Source of the DNA: an uncultured Anaerolineae bacterium
Lineage (GTDB): Bacteria; Chloroflexota; Anaerolineae; Anaerolineales; Villigracilaceae
Length of the DNA stretch: 62,018 nt
Reading direction: 5' to 3'
Assembly: GCA_903846015.1 (NCBI GenBank)
Contig: CAIMZS010000430.1
Coordinates: forward strand, 1-62,018
Each line of letters starts with the position of its first letter. The first letter of the stretch is position 1. The notes beneath the pieces were generated by a model. The model saw only the letters and a list, made by a program, of their open reading frames with translations, was not told where the DNA came from and searched no databases. The translations under genes were made by a program, and so were the position numbers. This document shows positions 9,515-17,656 of this stretch, piece after piece.

Positions 9515-10105
9515 CTAGTTGGTCAGTGTTCCTTTTGTTGATGGAATGCCGGTGCGCCGCGGGTCTAATAGAGTGGCGGCATCCAGCGCCCGTGCAAGTG
9601 CTTTGAATAAAGCCTCAGCCTTGTGGTGATCGTCTCTACCGTACAGCACCCGCGCGTGTAAGTTGCAGCGGCTGGTGACTGCAAAACTTTCCAGAAAGTG
9701 TGGAAATAGACTGGTGGGGATTGTTCCCACAGGCGCCATGCCCCATTCGGCATCCACCACACAGTAAGGACGTCCAGAAAGATCCACCGCTACAAAAGCC
9801 AGGGTTTCATCCATCGGTACATAAAAACTCCCCATTCGCGCAATCCCTTTCCGCTCACCGATTGCCTGGTCAAAGGCCGAGCCAAGCACAAGCGCCACAT
9901 CTTCTACAGTATGGTGCGTGTCGATGTGCAGATCGCCGCTGGCCTTGATATTGAGATCGAAAAGACCGTGTACCGCGATATGGGTTAGCATGTGATCCAG
10001 GAAACCGATCCCGGTCGAGATATCATGCAGGCCCGAACCGTCCAGGTTTAATTGGATGGTTATCTTGGTTTCATTCGTCTTTCTTTCTATTTGTGCAGTT
10101 CGCAT
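9515..10105 (-). CDS. hisB: imidazoleglycerol-phosphate dehydratase
   Basis: A 196-aa monofunctional HisB that dehydrates IGP to imidazole acetol phosphate. The Mn-binding His clusters are intact: [17 protein letters not shown] and [11 protein letters not shown] chose the ATG at 10105 because GAGG lies six bases before it and the protein then begins [10 protein letters not shown] as in homologues; an alternative ATG at 10117 overlaps the hisC stop. There is no N-terminal phosphatase domain, so the histidinol phosphatase must come from another gene. Confidence 0.95.
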   Translation of the reverse strand: MRTAQIERKTNETKITIQLNLDGSGLHDISTGIGFLDHMLTHIAVHGLFDLNIKASGDLHIDTHHTVEDVALVLGSAFDQAIGERKGIARMGSFYVPMDETLAFVAVDLSGRPYCVVDAEWGMAPVGTIPTSLFPHFLESFAVTSRCNLHARVLYGRDDHHKAEALFKALARALDAATLLDPRRTGIPSTKGTLTN

Positions 10106-10113
10106 AATATTCC

Positions 10114-11223
10114 TCATTTCATGGTTGCCAGGGCTTTGAGAACCGCGTCGGTTTGGTCTGGTCTTCCCACCGAGATGCGAATACAGTCTTTTAGACCAGG
10201 TTTGTTGAAATACCGGATGAAAATCCCATATTCTGAGGCAAGGGCTGTTTTCAATTGGGCAGCATCCCTTCCAACAACCCGGCACAAAATAAAGTTTGAC
10301 TGGGATGGATAGGGCCGCAGAAAAGGAATGTCTTGCAATCCTGCCCGCAGGCGTTCGCGTTCAGTCACCAACCTGCTGACAATATCTTTCAGGTAATCGA
10401 TATCTTCCAACGAAGCGATCGCTGCCACGCTGCCGGCAACGTTGACATTGTAAGGCTGTTTGGCTTTCCAGAATATGGGCATTAACCAGGTCGGGAACGC
10501 TCCGTAACCTACCCGCAGCCCGGCCAGACCTGCCAGTTTGCTGAAGGTGCGCAGCACGATCAGGTTTTCCCTGTCAGGCACTTCTGTACAAAGACTAATG
10601 TTTTTTCCCAGGCCGTGCGGGTCTGCAAATTCGATATAGGCTTCGTCAAGTACGATCAAGGCAGGCAAGCTAAGCAGTTTTTGCAACGTGTCCTGGCGAA
10701 TTAGCGAACCGTCCGGGTTATTCGGCGATGTCAGGAAGATCAATTTTGGGGCGTGTTCTTCCACTTTTTCGATAATTTGCTCGATGTCCAGGGAAAAATC
10801 ATCCCTGCGTGGTACATCAATTACACGTGCAGCATTCAGATCGGCATCGAAAGCGTACATCCCAAAAGTTGGTGGACAGTTAATGATCGTTTCGCCCGGC
10901 CTCAGCACCACGCGCATGATCAGATCGATCAATTCGTCGGCTCCAGAACCAGGCAGCAGGTTTGTGGTAGGCACATGTGTGAATGTGGATAGGGCCGAGC
11001 GCAGAGCGCGGCTTTCTGGATCGGGATAAATGTTCGGGAAATTCATTTCGGCCAGCGCCTGCTGCGCGCGTGGAGACATGCCGTATGGATTTTCGTTGGC
11101 ATCCAGCTTGATGATATCTTGCGGGCTGCGTCCAATGCGTGCCGATAATACCTCAAATGGCTCGATGGGTGTATAGGCGGGCAGGTTGGTGATGTGTTCA
11201 GGCAGGGCGTAGGGAGTGGGCAT
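10114..11223 (-). CDS. hisC: histidinol-phosphate aminotransferase
   Basis: A 369-aa fold type I PLP aminotransferase that converts imidazole acetol phosphate to histidinol phosphate using glutamate. The PLP lysine is in [17 protein letters not shown]; the substrate and cofactor segments [17 protein letters not shown] and LTSPNNPDG are visible. It begins three bases after the hisD stop and its own stop overlaps an ATG, so the three genes are tightly coupled. Confidence 0.95.
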   Translation of the reverse strand: MPTPYALPEHITNLPAYTPIEPFEVLSARIGRSPQDIIKLDANENPYGMSPRAQQALAEMNFPNIYPDPESRALRSALSTFTHVPTTNLLPGSGADELIDLIMRVVLRPGETIINCPPTFGMYAFDADLNAARVIDVPRRDDFSLDIEQIIEKVEEHAPKLIFLTSPNNPDGSLIRQDTLQKLLSLPALIVLDEAYIEFADPHGLGKNISLCTEVPDRENLIVLRTFSKLAGLAGLRVGYGAFPTWLMPIFWKAKQPYNVNVAGSVAAIASLEDIDYLKDIVSRLVTERERLRAGLQDIPFLRPYPSQSNFILCRVVGRDAAQLKTALASEYGIFIRYFNKPGLKDCIRISVGRPDQTDAVLKALATMK

Positions 11224-11226
11224 GGA

Positions 11227-12558
11227 TCATCCCCCTGATCGAAGATCCGCCGACCTGGCGTGTGCCTCCAACCCCTCCGCGCGCGCGATGATGGCGGCCT
11301 GGGGCGCAATTTGGGCAGTGGTGGCAGGGTTGAGCGCGATCAGGCTGATAATATGCACAAAATCCCAGACATTGAGCGGTGATGCAAAGCGCGCAGAACC
11401 GCCGGTCGGCATGACGTGGCTGGGCCCGGCAACGTAATCGCCCAAGACTTCAAATGAATGCTCGCCCATAAATATGCCGCCAGCACTGCTGATTTTTTCG
11501 CTGAGCGCCCAGGGATCGGTTACCGCCAGGCATAGGTGTTCCGGCGCATACAGGTTGCTCAAGGCAGCGGCCTCGTCAAGGTCGCGCGTAACGATGATCC
11601 CGCTCTGACCAGGCAGCGACTGCTCAAGGATATTGGCGCGCGGCAAGGTTTCCATTTGCCGCCCCACTTCCACCTGCACGGCTTCAGCCAGGCGCTGGGA
11701 TGGCGTCAGTAGAATCGCGGATGCGAGCGTATCATGTTCTGCCTGTGCCAGCAAGTCAGCTGCCACCCAGACGGGTTTGGCTTTCTCGTCAGCGATGATC
11801 ACGGTTTCTGTCGGGCCGGCAAGCCCGTCAATCCCGACCACACCGAAGACCTGGCGCTTGGCAAGCGTGACAAACAGGTTGCCAGGGCCAAAGATCTTGT
11901 CTACTGCCGGTATGGTTTCTGTGCCGTATGCCAGCGCGCCGATGGCCTGAGCCCCGCCGATCGCGTAAACCTCGCTGACACCCACCAGCGCACAGGCGGC
12001 CAGGATGACTGGGGCGATTTCTCCGTTTCCACGTTGGGGTGGGGCCACCACGACCACATCTTTTACACCTGCCACTTGTGCCGGTATGGCTGACATCAAG
12101 ACGGATGACGGCAGTGGTGCGGTTCCGGCGGGAACATACAGACCTACACGTTTGTGCGGGCGGATGAACTGCCCAAGTGTGCCGCCCAGGTCATTGGTAA
12201 ACCACGAACTCAGCGGCTGGCGACGGTAAAACTCGCGTATTCGTCCGGCAGCAAGCTCCAACGCGGCGCGTTCCGCATTGGGCAGGCTTTCCAACGCTGC
12301 GCTGAGCGCTTCGACTGGTACCCGGATCGGCGCTTCAGGCGGGAATCCATCCAGTTTTTCACTCCATATGCGCAGCGCGGCATCTCCACGTGTGCGGATA
12401 TCACGTAAAATTCGTTTGACAGCTTCCTCGGCGTCGATCTTTTCACCAAAGGTGGCTTCGATTCGTGCCAGCACAGCCGCGGGGACCCTGGTTTCATCGG
12501 GCGGAATTCGTTTCAGAATGGTTCTTTTTGCGGTTTCCACATCAAAAATACGTATCAT
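11227..12558 (-). CDS. hisD: histidinol dehydrogenase
   Basis: A 443-aa zinc enzyme that oxidises histidinol to histidine in two NAD-dependent steps. Family landmarks are present: [26 protein letters not shown], the Zn/substrate residues in [14 protein letters not shown], and [14 protein letters not shown] with the catalytic His. The ATG at 12558 is preferred over a TTG one codon upstream; GGAG precedes it at about seven bases. A 118-bp gap containing one dispersed repeat (12572) and second-family sequence separates it from hisG. Confidence 0.95.
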   Translation of the reverse strand: MIRIFDVETAKRTILKRIPPDETRVPAAVLARIEATFGEKIDAEEAVKRILRDIRTRGDAALRIWSEKLDGFPPEAPIRVPVEALSAALESLPNAERAALELAAGRIREFYRRQPLSSWFTNDLGGTLGQFIRPHKRVGLYVPAGTAPLPSSVLMSAIPAQVAGVKDVVVVAPPQRGNGEIAPVILAACALVGVSEVYAIGGAQAIGALAYGTETIPAVDKIFGPGNLFVTLAKRQVFGVVGIDGLAGPTETVIIADEKAKPVWVAADLLAQAEHDTLASAILLTPSQRLAEAVQVEVGRQMETLPRANILEQSLPGQSGIIVTRDLDEAAALSNLYAPEHLCLAVTDPWALSEKISSAGGIFMGEHSFEVLGDYVAGPSHVMPTGGSARFASPLNVWDFVHIISLIALNPATTAQIAPQAAIIARAEGLEAHARSADLRSGG

Positions 12559-12571
12559 CAAATTTCTCCTA

Positions 12572-12594
12572 TGGTACCCGGTTCTGCACGGGCA
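12572..12594 (+). repeat. dispersed 23-bp repeat, type TGGTACCCGG
   Basis: Copy of the short repeat family (starts TGGTACCCGG, ends GCACGGGCA) in the hisG-hisD gap. It is followed by second-family sequence to about 12660. Confidence 0.9.
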
Positions 12595-12676
12595 TTGTCT
12601 GAACCGTAGATATCCAGTAAAGCACCTGGATCCTATACGCTGATTAGAGCAAGTGCAAAGTCAAGATCGAGCCGGG

Positions 12677-13678
12677 TCACACACTCGCTCTTAGCGCATC
12701 CAGCATGGCCTTGTACCTGGGTGGTTCTTCTTCAAAAATATAAGTGACAGGCGCCACCACCACCCCGCTGCCCCCGATCGCGCGTAATTCGCTGATCGCA
12801 GCGAAAAGTTCATTGCGGTGAACGATGATATGCAGCGCATACCAGTTGGGGTCGCCATTGCGGTGAATGATTTTGCTGACGGTTGGTCCGTTCAGCCCAC
12901 TGATGGTCGTCTGGGCAAAGATGCGTGCGGCGATGGCTTCAGGGTTTTCACCGCGCATGTTTGCAAAGATCGACATGTTGTTTTGAGCGCGCAAATATGC
13001 CTCGAAAAATTCTAGCAGTTGGCGCGCCACTGCCAGCGCTTTCGGGTTTGTTTTGAGTGCGGCGCTGTTCGCCACCAAAACTGACTGCGAAGGTTGAACA
13101 ACCCCATCCGCCAGCGGGCGTAATCGATTATCTCGCAGGGTTTGTCCGCTGGAAACCAGATCCGAGATCATATCGGCATATCCGATCGCCGGGGCAATCT
13201 CCAGGGTGCCTTCCGCGCTGACGATCGAGAAAGGGATTCCATTGGCTTTCAGGAAGCGCGCCGTCAGTTCCGGGAATTTGGTCGCCACCCTGATGGGCCG
13301 GCCCAGAATTTCAGATTCGGTTCGCAGATCTGCCACGCTTTCAACGCTACTCCAGCTCTCCGGCACCGCCAATGCCAGGGCGCATTTTCCATAGCCGAGC
13401 GCTTCGTGCAGGATCAAGATATCCCCGTTTTCACCGCGATGTTCTTCCAGCACATCCAGACCGGTGATGCCAAAATCCACGCTGCCGTTGCGTACGGAGA
13501 TGACGATATCGGTTGGGCGCTGGAACAGCACGGTCAGCCCCGGTATGGAGGGAATGGTGGCCTCGTATTGGCGCGGATTGGGTTTGTAAATGTCCATGCC
13601 GCAGGCCTTTAGGAATTCGATCGTTTCCTCGGCCAGCCGGCCTTTGGATGGGATCGACAATCTCAGATCAGTTCGCAT
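12677..13678 (-). CDS. hisG: ATP phosphoribosyltransferase, long form
   Basis: A 333-aa HisG_L that commits ATP and PRPP to histidine synthesis. The catalytic part (about 1-225) has the start SIPSKGRLAEET, DFGITGLDVLEE, and the PRPP loop region around SDLVSSGQTL. The C-terminal ~80-aa HisG_C domain (LHIIVHRNELFAAISELRAIGGSGV) is the allosteric ACT-like module, so no HisZ partner is needed. Its ATG has AAAGGA six bases upstream. It is the first structural gene of the operon, 122 bp after the leader peptide and just beyond the attenuator hairpin, so it is controlled both by attenuation and probably by histidine feedback. Confidence 0.95.
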   Translation of the reverse strand: MRTDLRLSIPSKGRLAEETIEFLKACGMDIYKPNPRQYEATIPSIPGLTVLFQRPTDIVISVRNGSVDFGITGLDVLEEHRGENGDILILHEALGYGKCALALAVPESWSSVESVADLRTESEILGRPIRVATKFPELTARFLKANGIPFSIVSAEGTLEIAPAIGYADMISDLVSSGQTLRDNRLRPLADGVVQPSQSVLVANSAALKTNPKALAVARQLLEFFEAYLRAQNNMSIFANMRGENPEAIAARIFAQTTISGLNGPTVSKIIHRNGDPNWYALHIIVHRNELFAAISELRAIGGSGVVVAPVTYIFEEEPPRYKAMLDALRASV

Positions 13679-13737
13679 TATTCATCCTTTCCCGTATAGA
13701 GACCGGGACCATCATGATTCAGCTCAGAAAAATAAAA

Positions 13738-13764
13738 AAGCCCCGGTCATCTGACCGAGGGCTT
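13738..13764 (-). terminator. his attenuator terminator hairpin
   Basis: On the minus strand AAGCCC-T-CGGTC, loop AGAT, GACCG-GGGCTT forms an 11-bp stem with one bulged T, followed at once by a run of T (T-rich to about 13726). It is an intrinsic terminator placed between the leader peptide and hisG, 48 bp before the hisG ribosome-binding region. Confidence 0.92.
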
Positions 13765-13860
13765 GGTTTTACACAATGGGTTAGTTGCCGGTAAACGAAA
13801 CTAACCTGCTCTCTGGTCAGGCAGGGCGGCTGTTCCGTGATGATGATGCTTGTAGCAGGT
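13751..13860 (-). promoter_or_regulatory. his attenuator: alternative pairing segments
   Basis: Mutually exclusive pairings can be drawn. Segment ACCTGCT (13854-13860, just before the His codons) pairs with AGCAGGT (13804-13810). That second segment overlaps GGTTAGTT (13799-13806), which pairs perfectly with AACTAACC (13779-13786). An outer helix CTGACC (13815-13820) with GGTCAG (13751-13756) would sequester the 5' arm of the terminator. A ribosome stalled at the His codons frees the second set (antiterminator); a ribosome at the leader stop covers it and lets the terminator form. The pairings are read from sequence; the mechanism is the classic attenuation model. Confidence 0.85.
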
Positions 13861-13869
13861 CAGCTTCAT
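13801..13869 (-). CDS. hisL: histidine leader peptide (attenuator), 22 aa
   Basis: A 22-codon reading frame from ATG 13869 to TAG 13801. Residues 8-11 are four consecutive histidines (codons CAT CAT CAT CAC, 13837-13848). AAGGA lies ten bases upstream; a GTG at 13890 in the same frame is an alternative start. It sits after a strong promoter and before alternative hairpins and a terminator, exactly where a leader peptide for ribosome-mediated attenuation should be. Function is regulatory: stalling at His codons when charged tRNA-His is scarce. This is inferred from architecture; the peptide itself need not be stable. Confidence 0.9.
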   Translation of the reverse strand: MKLTCYKHHHHGTAALPDQRAG

Positions 13870-13913
13870 ATTGATAACATCCTTGTTCACAGGTGCTTTG
13901 TTAAGCAGGCGTC

Positions 13914-13942
13914 ATTTTACACGTACAACGCACATTCGTCAA
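13914..13942 (-). promoter_or_regulatory. his operon promoter
   Basis: Minus strand TTGACG (13937-13942), 17-bp spacer, TAAAAT (13914-13919): a near-consensus housekeeping sigma promoter. The expected transcript start near 13907 gives a leader RNA of about 230 nt that contains the leader peptide and attenuator. Confidence 0.85.
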
Positions 13943-14007
13943 CCGGAAAAGCGAATTTTTGGAAAAACGTCTTGACCTTGATTTTCACATAAAGTCAAGT
14001 GTCCCGC

Positions 14008-14033
14008 GGCCGTGCTGGAACCGGCACTATCGC
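14008..14033 (-). repeat. dispersed short repeat
   Basis: Minus-orientation copy (rc begins GCGATAGTGCCGG, ends AGCACGGCC), just downstream of phoU of cluster 1 and upstream of the his promoter. Confidence 0.9.
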
Positions 14034-14039
14034 AGGAAC

Positions 14040-14708
14040 TTATCCGTCTTTCATCTGGTTGATTTCGTATAACTCGCCTGTAACGATAAAAATGGTCCGT
14101 TCACAAATATTGGTGACTCGGTCGGCGAAGCGTTCCAGGTTGTGGGCCACCCACAATAGCCAGTTGGCGCGTTCGATATTTTTTGGATCGGCCATAATGT
14201 AGGTCATCAATTCGCGGTAAACCTGATCATATAAAGCATCCACATCATCATCTTCGGCAGGAATGAGGCGCGCGGCTGTGATATCTTCGTTGACAAAGGC
14301 AGCCAGGGCGCGGTGCAGCATGTCTGCTCCCTTTTCTGCCATTCGGGGAATATCTACCAGCGGTTTGAGCAGCGGCTGGTTTCCCATACGAACATTAATG
14401 ATCCCAATGCCCTTGGCATAGTCGCCCATGCGTTCCAGTTCGCTGATCACTTCAAAAAGCGAAGCCAGCAGGCGCAAATCATGAGCCATTGGCTGCTGGG
14501 TGGCGATGATGATCATGACTTGGTGCTCAAGCGCAAAGCGTTTATCGTTGATTGCCTTATCCCGCCCGATCACCTGCTGAGACTCCTCTATGTTCCTTTC
14601 TTTCATGGCTTTTACAGAATTTAACAAATTTTGTTCCACCATGCTGCCAAGCAGAATGATCTCATCTTTCATTTGTTGGATTTCGGCTTCAAAAGTTTTT
14701 CGTAACAT
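14040..14708 (-). CDS. phoU: phosphate-specific transport regulator PhoU (cluster 1)
   Basis: A 222-aa PhoU with two three-helix bundles and the metal-contact motifs of the family (RMGDYAKGI in repeat one; NLERFADRVTNICERTIF in repeat two). PhoU relays the state of the Pst transporter to PhoR and restrains phosphate uptake. GAGG precedes the ATG. It ends the first pst operon, 70 bp after pstB with one short repeat between. A closely similar second PhoU lies at 21310-21978. Confidence 0.93.
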   Translation of the reverse strand: MLRKTFEAEIQQMKDEIILLGSMVEQNLLNSVKAMKERNIEESQQVIGRDKAINDKRFALEHQVMIIIATQQPMAHDLRLLASLFEVISELERMGDYAKGIGIINVRMGNQPLLKPLVDIPRMAEKGADMLHRALAAFVNEDITAARLIPAEDDDVDALYDQVYRELMTYIMADPKNIERANWLLWVAHNLERFADRVTNICERTIFIVTGELYEINQMKDG

Positions 14709-14755
14709 GTTTCACCTCGCTTTGCATTTTATTCATAATGATATTACCCGATCTG

Positions 14756-14778
14756 TGCCCGTGCAGAACCGGGTACCA
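14756..14778 (-). repeat. dispersed 23-bp repeat abutting the pstB stop
   Basis: Minus-orientation copy (rc TGGTACCCGG...GCACGGGCA). It begins immediately after the TAA of pstB, so it occupies the first bases of the pstB-phoU gap. Confidence 0.9.
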
Positions 14779-15552
14779 TTAGCCAAACCTTCCAGTAACA
14801 TAATCTTCGGTGCGTTTATCGGAGGGGGTAGTAAACAGTGTTTTCCCTTCGGCATATTCCACCAATTCACCCTGTAAAAAGAATGCGGCAAAATCTGCTG
14901 TGCGTGCGGCTTGTTGCACAGAATGCGGCACCAGGATGATGGTGTATTCATTCTTCAATTCTTGTAATGATGCTTCCACTTTCGCCGTGGAAATGGGATC
15001 CAACCCGGAGGTAGGTTCGTCCAGAAGGATCACTTCTGGTTCCAGCGCCAGCGAACGCGCCAAGCATAAACGCTGCTGCTGCCCGCCAGAAAGCGCGATG
15101 GCGGGTTCTTCCAACCTGTCTTTGACTTCATCCCACAGGGCGGCCTGTTTCAAAGAACGTTCCACTGCTTCATCCAGTTTTGAGCGTCGTTTTTCACCCA
15201 TCACTTCCAATCCGTATGTCAGGTTGCCGCGAATGGAGAACGGCAGCACTACCGGGCGGGCGAATACCATCCCTACCCGGCGTCTCAAGCTTATCACGTC
15301 GGTTTTTTCATCAAGGATATCTTTTTCGCCCATCAGGATGCGCCCGGACGTTGTCTTCACTTCTGCTGGATCGTTAAGCCGGTTGAGACAGCGTAGCAAC
15401 GAAGATTTCCCACCCCCGGCTGGACCAAATATAACCGTGATTGCATTTTCCCGGATCAAAAGGTTGATATTGCGCAGGGATTCGACGCCATCAGAATACT
15501 GAAGGCTGAAATCTTCAATTACGATTTTATCTTTCAACTCATTGTTTCCCAC
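14779..15552 (-). CDS. pstB: phosphate ABC transporter ATPase PstB (cluster 1, divergent)
   Basis: A 257-aa ABC ATPase for phosphate import. Walker A is GPAGGGKSS, the signature LSGGQQQRL, Walker B VILLDEPTSGLDP and the switch His in VPHSVQQAA. The Q-loop glutamine, normally in VFQKPNPFP, is replaced: here VFARPVVLPF. That is unusual, because the Q-loop couples ATPase to the permease. The GTG start overlaps the preceding small membrane gene by 14 bp. Operon order is pstS-pstC-pstA-small membrane protein-pstB-phoU. Confidence 0.88.
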   Translation of the reverse strand: MGNNELKDKIVIEDFSLQYSDGVESLRNINLLIRENAITVIFGPAGGGKSSLLRCLNRLNDPAEVKTTSGRILMGEKDILDEKTDVISLRRRVGMVFARPVVLPFSIRGNLTYGLEVMGEKRRSKLDEAVERSLKQAALWDEVKDRLEEPAIALSGGQQQRLCLARSLALEPEVILLDEPTSGLDPISTAKVEASLQELKNEYTIILVPHSVQQAARTADFAAFFLQGELVEYAEGKTLFTTPSDKRTEDYVTGRFG

Positions 15553-15748
15553 GGATCACGCGCCAGACAAAGGAAATAAGCCAGACGATGATACCAAAAA
15601 AAATAAAGAAATCAACTTCATCCGGTAACGGACTGATTTTCAGAAAAGTCTCGAAGAATAAAATAAACATTCCTCCTATGGAGTTGAATGCTCCTGAGAT
15701 CAGGCCAAATGTATTCTGCATTAGTACTTCAAACGAGCTTGGTGGCAT
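15539..15748 (-). CDS. small membrane protein inside pst operon, 69 aa
   Basis: I do not recognise a family. The 69-aa product has two hydrophobic segments, about residues 13-34 (GLISGAFNSIGGMFILFFE) and 46-62 (FFIFFGIIVWLISFVW), and a basic C-terminal tail (RVIRGKQ), so it is probably a two-helix inner-membrane protein. AGAGG stands five bases before the ATG and the gene overlaps pstB by 14 bp, so it is very likely translated with the operon. Position between pstA and pstB suggests an accessory of this transporter. A short membrane anchor for the divergent ATPase is one possibility, but only inference. Confidence 0.7.
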   Translation of the reverse strand: MPPSSFEVLMQNTFGLISGAFNSIGGMFILFFETFLKISPLPDEVDFFIFFGIIVWLISFVWRVIRGKQ

Positions 15749-15821
15749 GGTTACCTCTAGGTTGAATGATTCGGAAAAAATTCCAGAATATATTTTTGGG
15801 CATAATAGCTTATTTTACACT

Positions 15822-16688
15822 CTACCACTGTCTACGGGACCGTGCTCTTGACCGAATCAATGTAGCGATTAGATTCATCCCAAGTACAAAAATAATGAGA
15901 ACTAATGCAGTGCCATACTGGATCTGGAATGGCATCTCTGGTACCTGGGTGGAGATAACGAAAAGGTGATATGGCAAGGCCATTGTGGCATCAAAAATCG
16001 AAGTAGGCAAACGGGGTAGGAAAAATGCCGCACCCGTAAAAAGGATCGGGGCGGTTTCACCTGCTGCCCGTTCCAACCCCAAAATTACTCCGGTAATGAT
16101 TCCCGGCAGGGCCTCGGGCAAAACAATCCTCCGTATGGTTTGCCAGCGCGTTGCGCCCAATGAAATCGATACCGTGCGAAAGGATTGTGGCACGGCGCGC
16201 AGAGCTTCTTCTGCGGTGGAAATGATCACTGGTAGAGTCATGATTGAAAGAGTTAGCGAAGCCGAGATGATACTGGTTCCAAACTTTAAGAAAAGAACAA
16301 ATAACCCCAGCCCGAACAATCCGTAAACAACTGAGGGGATCCCGGACAGGTTGATGATGGCGATACGGATGATGCGGGTCAGCCAATTATCGGATGCATA
16401 TTCAGCCAGGTAGATTGCAGCTGCCACTCCCAGCGGCACAGAAAACACTGCTGTCCCGATCGTCAGGAAAAAAGTGCCCACGATTGCGGGCATGATCCCG
16501 CCTTGTCGCATTCCATCATGCGGGAAACCCGTCAGGAATTCCACAGAAATTGCTCCGCCGCCCTGGATGATGATATAGATCACCACGGCAATGATAGGGA
16601 TGACGGTCATTGCTGCCATGCTTGTTAAAGCAGCAAATCCGATGCGCTGGGTAAAAGTGCGATTAAATGAGAAGGTTTTTTTGCTCAC
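15822..16688 (-). CDS. pstA: phosphate ABC transporter permease PstA (cluster 1)
   Basis: A 288-aa permease with about six membrane helices and the EAA-type coupling loop (SLGATRWQTIRRIVLPEALPGIITG). It forms the channel with PstC. The GTG start overlaps the pstC stop (GTGA), so translation is coupled. The C terminus ends in a basic tail. It is followed by a 73-bp gap and the small membrane gene. Confidence 0.93.
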   Translation of the reverse strand: MSKKTFSFNRTFTQRIGFAALTSMAAMTVIPIIAVVIYIIIQGGGAISVEFLTGFPHDGMRQGGIMPAIVGTFFLTIGTAVFSVPLGVAAAIYLAEYASDNWLTRIIRIAIINLSGIPSVVYGLFGLGLFVLFLKFGTSIISASLTLSIMTLPVIISTAEEALRAVPQSFRTVSISLGATRWQTIRRIVLPEALPGIITGVILGLERAAGETAPILFTGAAFFLPRLPTSIFDATMALPYHLFVISTQVPEMPFQIQYGTALVLIIFVLGMNLIATLIRSRARSRRQW

Positions 16689-17584
16689 GACAACACTCTC
16701 TCCGCTCGTTTTTGTGTGCGGAAAACAACTGCCGATGCAGTCACGTTTACAATAAGTGAAATAATGAACAGCACCATGCCGATAAAGAAAAGCGTGTGAT
16801 AGTGAACGCTACCGTTTGCCACTTCACCCATTTCTGCGGCGATGGTGGCTGTCATTGTACGCACAGGCGAGAATAACGCGCCTGGTGAAATCGCCAGGAC
16901 TGGGGCATTTCCGGTCACCATCATCACGGTCATGGTTTCGCCAATGGCCCGTCCAATTCCCAGCATCACCCCGGTTAATACTCCTGAGCGCGCTGCCGGG
17001 AGTGTGACCCGCCAGATAGTTTGCCAGCGCGTGGCCCCCAGCGCCCAGGCGCCTTCCCGGTAGGAACGCGGCACCGAGTCAAGCGCATCCTCGGCCACCG
17101 AAACAACCGTTGGCAGCGCGATTGCGCCTAATAAGAGCGACCCGGCCAGCGCGGTTAATCCCGTGGGGATGTTGAGCAATATTCGCAGGTTTGGCGCTAG
17201 CACAAGGATGCCCAGGAAGCCGAGCACCACTGAAGGCAGACCGCCCAACAGTTCAACCAGCGGCTTCAAAATCTCACGCGCCCAGCGCGGGGCAATCTCT
17301 GAGATAAAGATCGCCGTCCCGATTCCAAACGGTACCGCAATCAACGTAGCCCCAAGGGTAACGATCAATGATCCACTGATCAGCGGGAGTATCCCAAAGT
17401 ATTTTTCAATTGGGTACCAGCGCACAGCTAACAGATCTACCAGGTTCACTTCAGCCAGGGTTGGAAGACCTTCACGCAGCAGGAAATAAAAAATGAGTGC
17501 TACAAACATGACCGCTGAATACCCAGCTGCGCGGATGGCGCGCGTGATTACGTATTCCTGCCAGGAAAGATTAGATTCCATCAT
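16685..17584 (-). CDS. pstC: phosphate ABC transporter permease PstC (cluster 1)
   Basis: A 299-aa six-helix permease. The cytoplasmic coupling loop reads GATRWQTIWRVTLPAARSGVLTG, and GRAIGETMTVMMVTGN is the conserved helix after it. Paired ATG codons at 17584 and 17581 could both start the protein. It follows pstS by 72 bp containing one short repeat, and overlaps pstA. Confidence 0.93.
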   Translation of the reverse strand: MMESNLSWQEYVITRAIRAAGYSAVMFVALIFYFLLREGLPTLAEVNLVDLLAVRWYPIEKYFGILPLISGSLIVTLGATLIAVPFGIGTAIFISEIAPRWAREILKPLVELLGGLPSVVLGFLGILVLAPNLRILLNIPTGLTALAGSLLLGAIALPTVVSVAEDALDSVPRSYREGAWALGATRWQTIWRVTLPAARSGVLTGVMLGIGRAIGETMTVMMVTGNAPVLAISPGALFSPVRTMTATIAAEMGEVANGSVHYHTLFFIGMVLFIISLIVNVTASAVVFRTQKRAERVLS

Positions 17585-17600
17585 TCACCATTTTTCACAG

Positions 17601-17622
17601 GGTACCCGGTTCTGCACGGGCA
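17601..17622 (+). repeat. dispersed short repeat between pstS and pstC
   Basis: Plus-orientation copy (GGTACCCGGTTCTGC then ACGGGCA) in the 72-bp gap of cluster 1. Confidence 0.9.
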
Positions 17623-17656
17623 AAAAGATCCGCTTAATTTTCGTGTTGCCGGCATG

